DNA of 40,644 nucleotides, from contig JAUCBJ010005172.1 in NCBI GenBank assembly GCA_032718475.1, forward strand, positions 1 to 40,644, in the 5' to 3' direction. The DNA comes from Nemertoderma westbladi. Its lineage: Eukaryota > Xenacoelomorpha > Nemertodermatida > Nemertodermatidae. Below are positions 1 to 11,800 of the stretch, piece after piece (position 1 is the first letter of the stretch; each line of letters begins with the position of its first letter). The translations under genes were made by a program, and so were the position numbers. The notes beneath the pieces were generated by a model that did no database searches, had not been told where the DNA came from, and saw nothing but the letters and a program-made list of their open reading frames with translations.

Positions 1-1117
1 TTGTTTGGGTTGTATTGGACAACATTTGGGTTACATTGGACACCATATACATTGTTTGGGTTGTATTGGACAACAAACCTTGTTTGGGTTGTATTGGACA
101 ACAATTGGGTTACATTGGACACCATACCTTGTTTGGGTTGTATTGGACAACATTTGGGTTACATTGGACACCATATACTTTGTTTGGGTTGTATTGGACA
201 ACATTTGGGTTACATTGGACACCATATACATTGTTTGGGTTGTATTGGACAACAAACCTTGTTTGGGTTGTATTGGACAACAATTGGGTTACATTGGACA
301 CCATACCTTGTTTGGGTTGCATTGGACAACATTTGGGTTACATTGGACACCATATACTTTGTTTGGGTTGTATTGGACAACATTTGGGTTACATTGGACA
401 CCATACCTTGTTTGGGTTGTATTGGACAACATTTCGGTTACATTGGACACCATACCTTGTTTGGGTTGTATTGGACAACATTTGGGTTACATTGGACAAC
501 ATACCTTGTTTGGGTTGTATTGGACAACATTTGGGTTACATTGGACAACATACCTTGTTTGGGTTGTATTGGACAACATTTGGGTTACATTGGACACCAT
601 ACCTTGTTTGGGTTGTATTGGACAACATTTGGGTTACATTGGACACCATACCTTGTTTGGGTTGTATTGGACAACATTTGGGTTACATTGGACACCATAC
701 CTTGTTTGGGTTGTATTGGACAACATTTGGGTTACATTGGACACCATACCTTGTTTGGGTTGTATTGGACAACATTTGGGTTACATTGGACACCATACCT
801 TGTTTGGGTTGTATTGGACAACATTTGGGTTACATTGGACACCATACCTTGTTTGGGTTGTATTGGACAACATTTGGGTTACATTGGACAACATACCTTG
901 TTTGGGTTGTATTGGACAACATTTGGGTTACATTGGACACCATACCTTGTTTGGGTTGTATTGGACAACATTTGGGTTACATTGGACAACATACCTTGTT
1001 TGGGTTGTATTGGACAACATTTGGGTTACATTGGACACCATACCTTGTTTGGGTTGTATTGGACAACATTTCAGTTACATAGGACACCATACCTTGTTTG
1101 GGTTGTATTGGACAACT
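1..1117. repeat. 49-bp minisatellite, left edge cut by window
   Basis: Some 22 tandem copies of a unit of about 49 bp are seen. Each unit is two related half-units, TTTGGGTTGTATTGGACAAC and TTTGGGTTACATTGGACACC. The first 380 bp are more heterogeneous, with 51-bp units carrying ATACATT or ATACTTT and some half-unit gaps. The part from 380 to 1080 is nearly uniform. Because three frames stay open over about 350 codons and a frame on the other strand also stays open in stretches, I read the open frames as repeat artefacts and not as a protein. The array lies downstream of the polyadenylation signal of the split gene and may continue outside the window. Confidence 0.95.
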
Positions 1118-1354
1118 TTTCGGGTGGGGGGTTTTCGTTTTAGCGATCGGTAAGTTTCATCTGGTCTACGATTCGAGATCCCTGGAAAGTAAAAAATAAA
1201 CTAACATTTTGAAAATTTATAATATTAAAACTCAGTTGGATGCGAAAATATATAAAGACATTTATTCCACTACATTACCTTCTTAACACAGATATTTACA
1301 AAGGCAACTTATTTTCCTAATATTTCTACCTTCCAAACAAGAATTAAGTGCGAC

Positions 1355-1380
1355 GGGGGGGGGGGGGGGGGGGGGGGGGG
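1355..1380. repeat. poly(dG) tract, 26 bp
   Basis: An uninterrupted run of G on the plus strand. It directly abuts the AATAAA of the minus-strand gene, so in the transcript a C run would follow the polyadenylation signal. The exact length is probably uncertain because such runs are hard to sequence. Confidence 0.9.
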
Positions 1381-1386
1381 TTTATT
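1381..1386 (-). promoter_or_regulatory. polyadenylation signal AATAAA of the split gene
   Basis: TTTATT on the plus strand reads AATAAA on the minus strand. It lies 111 nt after the stop at 1497-1499, and about 50 nt after the alternative stop near 1436. A canonical hexamer at this position supports 1762-1497 as the terminal exon. Confidence 0.6.
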
Positions 1387-1496
1387 GCAAGATACCATAT
1401 ATAACACTTCTCCCTAGGAGAACGTCAACCGGTACTAAATGGAAGCGGCGTGTGAATGAATCCAATTAGTCGCGGACCTAACCGCAACGACTAAAA

Positions 1497-1762
1497 TTAA
1501 ACTCGACAAACCTTCCAAGGTAGCCAGTGCTTTGTTGATTTCCGCGACGTCCTCCACGTGGCCATGGCAACCGGAAGTGGCCAGTCGTTTAGCGGGGCGA
1601 GGGGCGATCCTTCGATCTGATTGGATGGGGTTTGATGCGTCGCTGAATCCGCGATAGGTGTGGACCCGGGGTCCGACGGCGATCTTCCGTTGGTGGGCGC
1701 GGGTTCCGGGGGGTTGGTAGTCCGAGGTTCGAACCGCCTCACCGGCTGTGTGGAGATATCTC
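1497..1762 (-). CDS. Split gene, exon 5 (terminal), unrecognised protein
   Basis: Proposed last coding exon. The acceptor reads CAGCTTCCAG before GAGATATC. Its first two bases complete the split codon left by exon 4 (G plus GA, Gly), and the frame stays open for 87 residues to TAA at 1497-1499. The peptide is low-complexity and rich in Pro, Ser, Thr and Asn, as in a disordered tail (for example NPPEPAPTNGRSPSDPG), and it ends oddly Trp-rich. In another frame the distal part encodes a helix-like stretch, VEDVAEINKALATLEG, which runs to a TAG near 1436. That frame could also be entered from exon 4 through an alternative acceptor (GGTTCAG before CTTCC). A one-base shift near 1555 would join the plausible halves of the two frames. 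I am fairly sure this GC-rich block is the 3' exon but not sure of its C-terminus. Confidence 0.55.
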
Positions 1763-1937
1763 CTGGAAGCTGAACCTGGTGGAGCAATATAGCGAGTATA
1801 GCACCGGAGGAAACCCGAAGGATCCTCTCTCTTGGCTGTTACCTATAACGCAACCCTTTCTTTACTCCACAGTAGAAGCTGGGTTGTGGGTTCCCAAATG
1901 CTTATACGGACAAAACAGTGAAACATTTATACAGCCT

Positions 1938-2000
1938 TTAGTCGGATTTGAACCAGCGCCGCCAAAGGCGCTATATGCATTCGTACTCTGCGACAATATA
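1938..2000 (-). repeat. tRNA-like SINE candidate in intron 4
   Basis: On the minus strand GGTTCAAATCC is a good RNA polymerase III B box. It sits after a GCGCCTTTGGCGGCGC stem that resembles a tRNA variable or T-arm region. A possible but poor A-box-like stretch lies upstream (GTCGCAGAGTACG). No complete cloverleaf can be drawn, so a degraded tRNA-derived SINE head is likelier than a functional tRNA. Nothing else is evident in 1763-2142. Confidence 0.35.
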
Positions 2001-2142
2001 ACCAAATAATAAATAAAATGTAAAAATGTTTATTATTAGTAAGTTGTGGTCTGTCTGAACTCAACCAGTGTGGCTATTGAGCAAAAGGAAGTAACTTCCG
2101 CGATTATAACCAACCTTATAAATTATTAATAATAATTTTATG

Positions 2143-4756
2143 ACTATTGCCTAACGGCTATTGCCTAACGGCTATTACCTAACGGCTATTACCTAACGGC
2201 TATTACCTAACGGCTATTGCCTAACGGCTATTACCTAACGGCTATTGCCTAACGGCTATTACCTAACGGCTATTAATTGCCTAACGGCTATTAATTACCT
2301 AACGGCACTTAATTGCCTAACGGCTATTACCTAACGGCTATTACCTAACGGCTATTAATTACCTAACGGCTATTACCTAACGGCTATTACCTAACGGCTA
2401 TTACCTAACGGCTATTGCCTAACGGCTATTACCTAACGGCTATTGCCGAACGGCTATTACCTAACGGCTATTAATTGCCTAACGGCTATTAATTACCTAA
2501 CGGCACTTAATTGCCTAACGGCTATTACCTAACGGCTATTACCTAACGGCTATTAATTACCTAACGGCTATTACCTAACGGCTATTAATTGCATAACTGC
2601 TATTGCCTAACGGCTATTACCTAACGGCTATTACCTAACGGCTATTGCCTAACGGCTATTACCTAACGGCTATTGCCTAACGGCTATTACCTAACGGCTA
2701 TTACCTAACGGCTATTAATTGCCTAACGGCTATTAATTGCCTAACGGCTATTACCTAACGGCTATTACCTAACGGCTATTAATTACCTAACGGCTATTAC
2801 CTAACGGCTATTACCTAACGGCTATTACCTAACGGCTATTAATTGCCTAACGGCTATTACCTAACGGCTATTACCTAACGGCTATTACCTAACGGCTATT
2901 GCCTAACGGCTATTAATTACCTAACGGCTATTACCTAACGGCTATTAATTACCTAACGGCTATTACCTAACGGCTATTAATTGCCTAACGTCTATTACCT
3001 AACGGCTATTACCTAACGGCAATTGCCTAACGGCTATTACCTAACGGCTATTACCTAACGGCTATTACCTAACGGCTATTACCTAACGGCTATTACCTAA
3101 CGGCTATTACCTAACGGCTATTGCCTAACGGCTATTACCTAACGGCTATTACCTAACGGCTATTACCTAACGGCTATTAATTACCTAACGGCTATTACCT
3201 AACGGCTATTAATTGCCTAACGTCTATTACCTAACGGCTATTGCCTAACGGCTATTACCTAAAGACTATTACCTAACTGCTATTACCTAACGGCTATTAC
3301 CTAACTGCTATTACCTAACGGCTATTACCTAACTGCTATTACCTAACGGCTATTACCTAACGGCTATTACCTAACGGCTATTACCTAACGGCTATTACCT
3401 AACGGCTATTACCTAACGGCTATTACCTAACGGCTATTACCTAACGGCTATTACCTAACGGCTATTACCTAACGGCTATTACCTAACGGCTATTACCTAA
3501 CGGCTATTACCTAACGGCTATTACCTAACGGCTATTACCTAACGGCTATTAATTACCTAACGGCTATTACCTAACGGCTATTACCTAACGGCTATTACCT
3601 AACGGCTATTACCTAACGGCTATTAATTACCTAACGGCTATTACCTAACGGCTATTAATTGCCTAACGTCTATTACCTAACGGCTATTACCTAACGGCTA
3701 TTGCCTAACGGCTATTACCTAACGGCTATTACCTAACGGCTATTACCTAACTGCTATTACCTAACGGCTATTACCTAACTGCTATTACCTAACGGCTATT
3801 ACCTAACTGCTATTACCTAACGGCTATTACCTAACGGCTATTACCTAACGGCTATTACCTAACGGCTATTACCTAACGGCTATTACCTAACGGCTATTAC
3901 CTAACGGCTATTACCTAACGGCTATTGCCTAACGGCTATTACCTAACGGCTATTACCTAACGGCTATTACCTAACGGCTATTACCTAACGGCTATTACCT
4001 AACGGCTATTACCTAACGGCTATTACCTAACTGCTATTACCTAACGGCTATTACCTAACGGCTATTACCTAACGGCTATTACCTAACGGCTATTACCTAA
4101 CGGCTATTACCTAACGGCTATTACCTAACGGCTATTGCATAACGGCTATTACCTAACGGCTATTACCTAACGGCTATTACCTAACGGCTATTACCTAACG
4201 GCTATTACCTAACGGCTATTGCCTAACGGCTATTACCTAACGGCTATTGCCTAACGGCTATTACCTAACGGCTATTGCCTAACGGCTATTGCCTAACGGC
4301 TATTACCTAACGGCTATTACCTAACCGCTATTACCTAACGGCTATTACCTAACGGCTATTACCTAACGGCTATTACCTAACGGCTATTACCTAACGGCTA
4401 TTGCATAACGGCTATTACCTAACGGCTATTGCCTAACGGCTATTGCCTAACGGCTATTGCCTAACGGCTATTACCTAACGGCTATTACCTAACGGCTATT
4501 GCCTAACGGCTATTACCTAACGGCTATTACCTAACGGCTATTACCTAACGGCTATTACCTAACGGCTATTACCTAACGGCTATTACCTAACGGCTATTAC
4601 CTAACGGCTATTACCTAACGGCCATTGCCTAACGGCTATTACCTAACGGCTATTACCTAACGGCTATTACCTAACGGCTATTACCTAACGGCTATTACCT
4701 AACGGCTATTGCCTAACGGCTATTACCTAACGGCTATTGCCTAACGGCTATTACCT
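2143..4756. repeat. 14-bp minisatellite starting at an exon's 5' splice site
   Basis: Roughly 180 tandem copies of CTAACGGCTATTAC (minus strand GTAATAGCCGTTAG). A/G variation at one site gives TTACCT or TTGCCT. Some units, mostly at 2270-3670, carry an extra AATT and are 18 bp long. Rare variants are CTGC for CGGC and GCATAAC. On the minus strand each common unit holds TTAG/GTAATA, a good match to a 5' splice site. The first copy is the donor of exon 4 itself. The array fills most of intron 4. Confidence 0.95.
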
Positions 4757-5070
4757 ATCCTCTCATGATTCTCCGGAGGAATAATAAACTTGCGGTCCTC
4801 GTAGTTTGGCTGTTTAAACTCTTCCATTTCGCGACCAAATAATCGCTTATACGCCGTTTCACCGGGACGCTGTGAATGTGTGGAGGGGTCTGTATAGCCG
4901 TTAATATCGAGTTTATTCGAGTACGCGAGTTTTCTGTTCGAGTTGACATCGCAGCCAAACAGAGACGCGTTTCGTGGACTCAATTGGGCCTCCAATACCT
5001 TGGCGTCGTGCTTCAAGTCCGTTAACTTTTCTTCTATATCCCGAGACATAAATCTTTCGTCGGCGATCGC
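4755..5070 (-). CDS. Split gene, exon 4, unrecognised protein
   Basis: 316-bp internal exon. The acceptor is GTCTGTAAG before GCGATCGCC. The donor is GGATAG/GTAATA, inside the first unit of the 14-bp array. It enters in phase 0, as exon 3 requires, and leaves in phase 1, giving 105 codons plus one base. The peptide begins AIADERFMSRDIEEKLTDLK and looks like a genuine soluble protein. An amphipathic, possibly coiled-coil N-terminal helix (DIEEKLTDLKHDAKVLEAQL) is followed by a polar, tyrosine-containing segment ending near PPENHERI. Without splicing, translation would stop after five more residues inside the repeat. I recognise no named family. Confidence that it is coding is high; the link to the other exons is inferred from phase. 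Confidence 0.7.
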
Positions 5071-5409
5071 CTTACAGACATAAAATACATTTTAAATATA
5101 GTCATGGATACCTTTTTCGGTAAAGCATAAACGGATACGTGAATATTTCCACATAGACTAAGTATAGAATCAATTATTGGGGTAATAGTATATGAAATAT
5201 AACTCTATTTCTAGATTGGATTTTATTTAAATTGCAATGATAACATTAACGGTTTTAATTTGTTTGGGTTGTGATGTATTATTATGTTTTTACTGATTAC
5301 CAGCGAGAGTCCGGGTATTAAATTAAATTAGAATGGATGTTAAGCTAGATAACTCATCAATACAGACAGACACACAACCACACTAGCAAACCTTATAGAT
5401 AGTAAGTAA

Positions 5410-5860
5410 TAGGGATGTGGCGAATGTCCGCATCCGCATCCGCACCCATGGCATGCGGATGTGATATGCGGATGTTACATGCACTACTCAAGCATCCTGT
5501 CTGAAGGCCCAGCAACCACTCAATTAAATTTTCAATAATAATTACTTTTTCCCTTATGAAATTTTTTTTATTTTATCTTAAAATTACACTAACACTCGAC
5601 GGGAACAATATAAAAAATGTTTGTGGAATTATTGTTTTGATATATTATGTCCCATTCTGTTCTATAACCTTAGACTCTTGTTAGTTTATAAATATACGAT
5701 TATAATATAATATTAAAATGCTGGTATAACCTTGATGTAAAAGGGCGGCCACGCAAAAATATATATGTTTTAATAGACATCCGCATCCGCATCCGTGCGG
5801 ATGTCACCTCAGACATCTGCATCCGCGGATGTTAAAAATATGACATTCGCAACATCCCTA
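5410..5860. mobile_element. Non-autonomous hAT-like MITE with 8-bp target duplication
   Basis: A 451-bp element with terminal inverted repeats TAGGGATGTGGCGAATGTC and TAGGGATGTTGCGAATGTC (reverse complement of the right end). The flanks are a perfect 8-bp duplication, GTAAGTAA, at 5402-5409 and 5861-5868. The subterminal parts carry repeated GCATCCGC / GCGGATG words in both orientations. It has no coding capacity. The TAGGG ends and 8-bp duplication are hallmarks of the hAT superfamily. It lies inside intron 3 of the split gene. Confidence 0.9.
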
Positions 5861-5898
5861 GTAAGTAATAGAGTTGACCGTGATTCAGTAACAAAACA

Positions 5899-8800
5899 GG
5901 TAGGGGTGGGCGCCACTCCTATCTGCTACCCGAGGGTAGGGGTGGGCGCTACTCCTATCTGATACCCGAAGGTAGGGGTGGTCGCTACTCCTATCTGCTA
6001 CCCGAGGGTAGGGGTGGGCGCTACTCCTATCTGCTACACGAGGGTGGGGGTGGACGCTACTTCTATCTGATACCCGAAGGTAGGGGAGGGCGCTACTCCT
6101 ATCTGCTACCCGAGGGTAGGGGTAGGCGCCACTCCTATCTGCTACCCGAGGGTAGGGGTGGGCGCTACTCCTATCTGATACCCGAAGGTAGGGGAGGGCG
6201 CTACTCCTATCTGATACCCGAAGGTAGGGGAGGGCGCTACTCCTATCTGATACCCGAAGGTAGGGGAGGGCGCTACTCCTATCTGCTACCCGAGGGTAGG
6301 GGTAGGCGCCACTCCTATCTGCTACCCGAGGGTAGGGGTGGGCGCTACTCCTATCTGATACCCGAAGGTAGGGGAGGGCGCTACTCCTATCTGCTACCCG
6401 AGGGTAGGGGTAGGCGCCACTCCTATCTGCTACCCGAGGGTAGGGGTGGGCGCTACTCCTATCTGATAACCCGAAGGTAGGGGTGGGCGCTACTCCTATC
6501 TGCTACCCGAGGGTAGGGGTGGGCGCTACTCCTATCTGATACCCGAAGGTAGGGGTGGGCGCTACTCCTATCTGCTACCCGAGGGTAGGGGTAGGCGCCA
6601 CTCCTATCTGCTACCCGAGGGTAGGGGTGGGCGCTACTCCTATCTGATACCCGAAGGTAGGGGTGGGCGCTACTCCTATCTGCTACCCGAGGGTAGGGGT
6701 GGGCGCCACTCCTATCTGCTACCCGAGGGTAGGGGTGGGCGCTACTCCTATCTGCTACTCGAAGGTTGGGGAGGGCGCTACTCCTATCTGCTACCCGAAG
6801 GTAGGGGTGGGCGCTACTCCTATCTGCTACCTGAAGGGAAGGTAGGGGTGGGCGCTACTCCTATCTGCTACCCGAAGGTAGGGGAGGGCGCTACTCCTAT
6901 CTACTACCCGAAGGTAGGGGTGGGCGCTACTCCTATCTGCTACCCGAGGGTAGGGGTGGGCGCTACTCCTATCTGCTACCTGAAGGGAAGGTAGGGGTGG
7001 GCGCTACTCCAATCTGCTACCCGAATGTAGGGGAGGGCGCTACTCCTATCTACTACCCGAGGGTAGGGGTGGGCGCTACTCCTATTTGCTACACGAAGGT
7101 AGGGGTGGGCGCTACTCCTATCTGCTACCCGAGGGTAGGGGTGGGAGCTACTCCTATCTGCTACCCTAGGGTAGGGGTGGGCGCTACTCCTATCTGCTAC
7201 CCGAAGGTAGGGGTGGGCGCTACTCCTATCTGCTACACGAAGGTAGGGGTGGGCGCTGCTACTATCTGCTACACGAAGGTTGGGGTGGGCGCTACTCCTA
7301 TCTGCTACCCGAAGGTTGGGGAGGGCGCTACTCCTATCTGCTACACGAGGGTAGGGGTGGGCGCTACTCCTATCTGCTACCTGAAGGGAAGGTAGGGGTG
7401 GGCGCTACTCCAATCTGCTACCCGAATGTAGGGGAGGGCGCTACTCCTATCTACTACCCGAGGGTAGGGGTGGGCGCTACTCCTATCTGCTACACGAAGG
7501 TAGGGGTGGGCGCTGCTACTATCTGCTACACGAAGGTTGGGGTGGGCGCTACTCCTATCTGCTACCCGAAGGTTGGGGAGGGCGCTGCTACTATCTGCTA
7601 CACGAAGGTTGGGGTGGGCGCTACTCCTATCTGCTACACGAAGGTTGGGGTGGGCGCTACTCCTATCTGCTACCCGAAGGTTGGGGAGGGCGCTACTCCT
7701 ATCTGCTACCCGAAGGTTGGGGAGGGCGCTACTCCTACCTGCTACCCGAAGGTAGGGGTGGGCGCTACTCCTATCTGCTACCCGAGGGTAGGGGTGGGAG
7801 CTACTCCTATCTGCTACCCGAAGGTTGGGGTGGGCGCTACTCCTATCTGCTACCCGAAGGTTGGGGAGGGCGCTACTCCTACCTGCTACCCGAAGGTAGG
7901 GGTGGGCGCTACTCCTATCTGCTACCCGAAGGTTGGGGTGGGCGCTACTCCTATCTGCTACCCGAAGGTTGGGGTGGGCGCTACTCCTATCTGCTACCCG
8001 AAGGTTGGGGAGGGCGCTACTCCTAACTGCTACCCGAAGGTAGGGGTGGGGGCTACTCCTATCTGCTACCCGAAGGTTGGGGAGGGCGCTACTCCTATCT
8101 GCTACCCGAGGGTAGGGGTGGGCGCTACTCCAATCTGATACCCGAAGGTAGGGATGGGCGCTACTCCTATCTGCTACCCGAGGGTAGGGGTGGGCGCTAC
8201 TCCTATCTGCTACCCGAAGGTTGGGGAGGGCGCTACTCCTATCTGCTACCCGAAGGTTGGGGAGGGCGCTACCCGAAGGTTGGGGAGGGCGCTACCCGAA
8301 GGTTGGGGAGGGCGCTACTCCTATCTGCTACACGAAGGTAGGGGTGGGTGCTACTCCTATCTGCTACCCGGAGGTAGGGGTGGGAGCTACTCCTATCTGC
8401 TACCTGAAGGGAAGGTAGGGGTGGGCGCTACTCCTATCTGCTACACGAAGGTAGGGGTGGGCGCTGCTCCTATTTGCTACACGAAGGTAGGGGTGGGCGC
8501 TACTCCTATCTGCTACCCGAAGGTTGGGGAGGGCGCTACTCCTATCTGCTACCCGAGGGTAGGGGTGGGCGCTACTCCTATCTGATACCCGAAGGTAGGG
8601 ATGGGCGCTACTCCTATCTGCTACCCGAGGGTTGGGGAGGGCGCTACTCCTACCTGCTACCCGAAGGTAGGGGTGGGCGCTACTCCTATCTGCTACCCGA
8701 GGGTAGGGGTGGGAGCTACTCCTATCTGCTACCCGAAGGTTGGGGTGGGCGCTACTCCTATCTGCTACCCGAAGGTTGGGGAGGGCGCTACTCCTACCTG

Positions 8801-11800
8801 CTACCCGAAGGTAGGGGTGGGCGCTACTCCTATCTGCTACCCGAAGGTTGGGGTGGGCGCTACTCCTATCTGCTACCCGAAGGTTGGGGTGGGCGCTACT
8901 CCTATCTGCTACCCGAAGGTTGGGGAGGGCGCTACTCCTAACTGCTACCCGAAGGTAGGGGTGGGGGCTACTCCTATCTGCTACCCGAAGGTTGGGGAGG
9001 GCGCTACTCCTATCTGCTACCCGAGGGTAGGGGTGGGCGCTACTCCAATCTGATACCCGAAGGTAGGGATGGGCGCTACTCCTATCTGCTACCCGAGGGT
9101 AGGGGTGGGCGCTACTCCTATCTGCTACCCGAAGGTTGGGGAGGGCGCTACTCCTATCTGCTACCCGAAGGTTGGGGAGGGCGCTACCCGAAGGTTGGGG
9201 AGGGCGCTACCCGAAGGTTGGGGAGGGCGCTACTCCTATCTGCTACACGAAGGTAGGGGTGGGTGCTACTCCTATCTGCTACCCGGAGGTAGGGGTGGGA
9301 GCTACTCCTATCTGCTACCTGAAGGGAAGGTAGGGGTGGGCGCTACTCCTATCTGCTACACGAAGGTAGGGGTGGGCGCTGCTCCTATTTGCTACACGAA
9401 GGTAGGGGTGGGCGCTACTCCTATCTGCTACCCGAAGGTTGGGGAGGGCGCTACTCCTATCTGCTACCCGAGGGTAGGGGTGGGCGCTACTCCTATCTGA
9501 TACCCGAAGGTAGGGATGGGCGCTACTCCTATCTGCTACCCGAGGGTAGGGGTGGGCGCTACTCCTATCTGCTACACGAAGGTAGGGGTGGGCGCTACTC
9601 CTATCTGCTACCCGAATATAGGGGTGGGAGCTACTCCTATCTGCTACCCGAGGGTAGGGGAGGGCGCCACTCCTATCTGCTACCCGAGGGTAGGGGTGGG
9701 CGCTACTCCTATCTGCTACCCGAGTGTAGGGGTGGGCGCCACTCCTATCTGCTACCCGAAGGTTGGGGAGGGCGCTACGCCTATCTGCTACCCGAAGGTA
9801 GGGGTGGGCGCTACTCCTATCTGCTAGCCGACGGTAGGGGTGGGCGCTACTCCTATCTGCTACCCGAAGGTAGGGGTGGGCGCTACTCCTATCTGCCACC
9901 CGAAGGTTGGGGAGGGCGCCACTCCTATCTGCTACCCGAGGGTAGGGGTGGGCGCTACTCCTATCTGCTACCCGAGTGTAGGGGTGGGCGCCACTCCTAT
10001 CTGCTACCCGAAGGTTGGGGAGGGCGCTACGCCTATCTGCTACCCGAAGGTAGGGGTGGGCGCTACTCCTATCTGCTAGCCGACGGTAGGGGTGGGCGCT
10101 ACTCCTATCTGCTACCCGAGTGTAGGGGTGGGCGCCACTCCTATCTGCTACCCGAAGGTTGGGGAGGGCGTTACGCCTATCTGCTACGCGAAGGTAGGGG
10201 TGGGCGCTACTCCTATCTGCTAGCCGACGGTAGGGGTGGGCGCTACTCATATCTGCCACCCGAGGGTAGGGGTGGGCGCTACTCCTATATGCTACCCGAA
10301 GGTAGGGGTGGGCGCTACTCCTATCTGCTAGCCGACGGTAGGGGTGGGCGCTACTCATATCTGCCACCCGAGGGTAGGGGTGGGCGCTACTCCTATCTGC
10401 CACCCGAAGGTTGGGGTGGGCGCTACTCCTATCTGCTAGCCGACGGTAGGGGTGGGCGCTACTCATGTCTGCCACCCGAGGGTAGGGGTGGGCGCTACTC
10501 CTATCTGCTACCCGAGGGTAGGGGTGGGCGCTACTCCTATCTGCTACCCGAAGGTAGGGGTGGGCGCTACTCCTATATGCTACCCGAAGGTAGGGGTGGG
10601 CGCTACTCCTATCTGCCACCCGAGGGTAGGGGTGGGCGCTACTCCTATATGCTACCCGAGGGTAGGGGTGGGCGCTACTCCTATCTGCTAGCCGACGGTA
10701 GGGGTGGGCGCTACTCATATCTGCCACCCCAGGGTAGGGGTGGGCGCTACACCTATATGCTACCCGAAGGTAGGGGTGGGCGCTACTCCTATCTGCCACC
10801 CGAGGGTAGGGGTGGGCGCTACTCCTATCTGCCACCCGAGGGTAGGGGTGGGCGCTACTCCTATATGCTACCCGACGGTAGGGGTGGGCGCTACTGCTAT
10901 CTGCTACCCGAAGGTTGGGGTGGGCGCTACGCCTATCTGCTACCCGAAGGTAGGGGTGGGCGCTACTCCTATCTGCTAGCCGACGGTAGGGGTGGGCGCT
11001 ACTCCTATCTGATACCCGAAGGTAGGGGTGGGCGCTACTCCTATCTGCTACCCGAGGGTAGGGGTAGGCGCCACTCCTATCTGCTACCCGAGGGTAGGGG
11101 TGGGCGCTACTCCTATCTGATACCCGAAGGTAGGGGTGGGCGCTACTCCTATCTGCTACCCGAGGGTAGGGGTGGGCGCCACTCCTATCTGCTACCCGAG
11201 GGTAGGGGTGGGCGCTACTCCTATCTGCTACTCGAAGGTTGGGGAGGGCGCTACTCCTATCTGCTACCCGAAGGTAGGGGTGGGCGCTACTCCTATCTGC
11301 TACCTGAAGGGAAGGTAGGGGTGGGCGCTACTCCTATCTGCCACCCGAGGGTAGGGGTGGGCGCTACTCCTATATGCTACCCGACGGTAGGGGTGGGCGC
11401 TACTGCTATCTGCTACCCGAAGGTTGGGGTGGGCGCTACGCCTATCTGCTACCCGAAGGTAGGGGTGGGCGCTACTCCTATCTGCTAGCCGACGGTAGGG
11501 GTGGGCGCTACTCCTATCTGCTACCCGAAGGTTGGGGTGGGCGCTACTCCTATCTGCTACCCGAGGGTAGGGGTGGGCGCTACTCCTATATGCTACCCGA
11601 AGGTAGGGGTGGGCGCTACTCCTATCTGCTACCCGAGGGTTGGGGAGGGCGCTACTCCTATCTGCTACCCGAAGGTAGGGGTGGGCGCTACTCCTATCTG
11701 CTACCCGAGGGTAGGGGTGGGCGCTACTCCTATCTGCTACCCGAGGGTAGGGGTGGGCGCTACTCATATCTGCTACCCGAAGGTAGGGGTGGGCGCTACT

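Noticed and set aside
1-1153. Three overlapping 355-382 codon frames
   Set aside because: They are the same 49-bp repeat read in three frames. No single frame is favoured.
2143-4756. CRISPR-like array
   Set aside because: The 14-bp units have no unique spacers, and the context is an animal intron.
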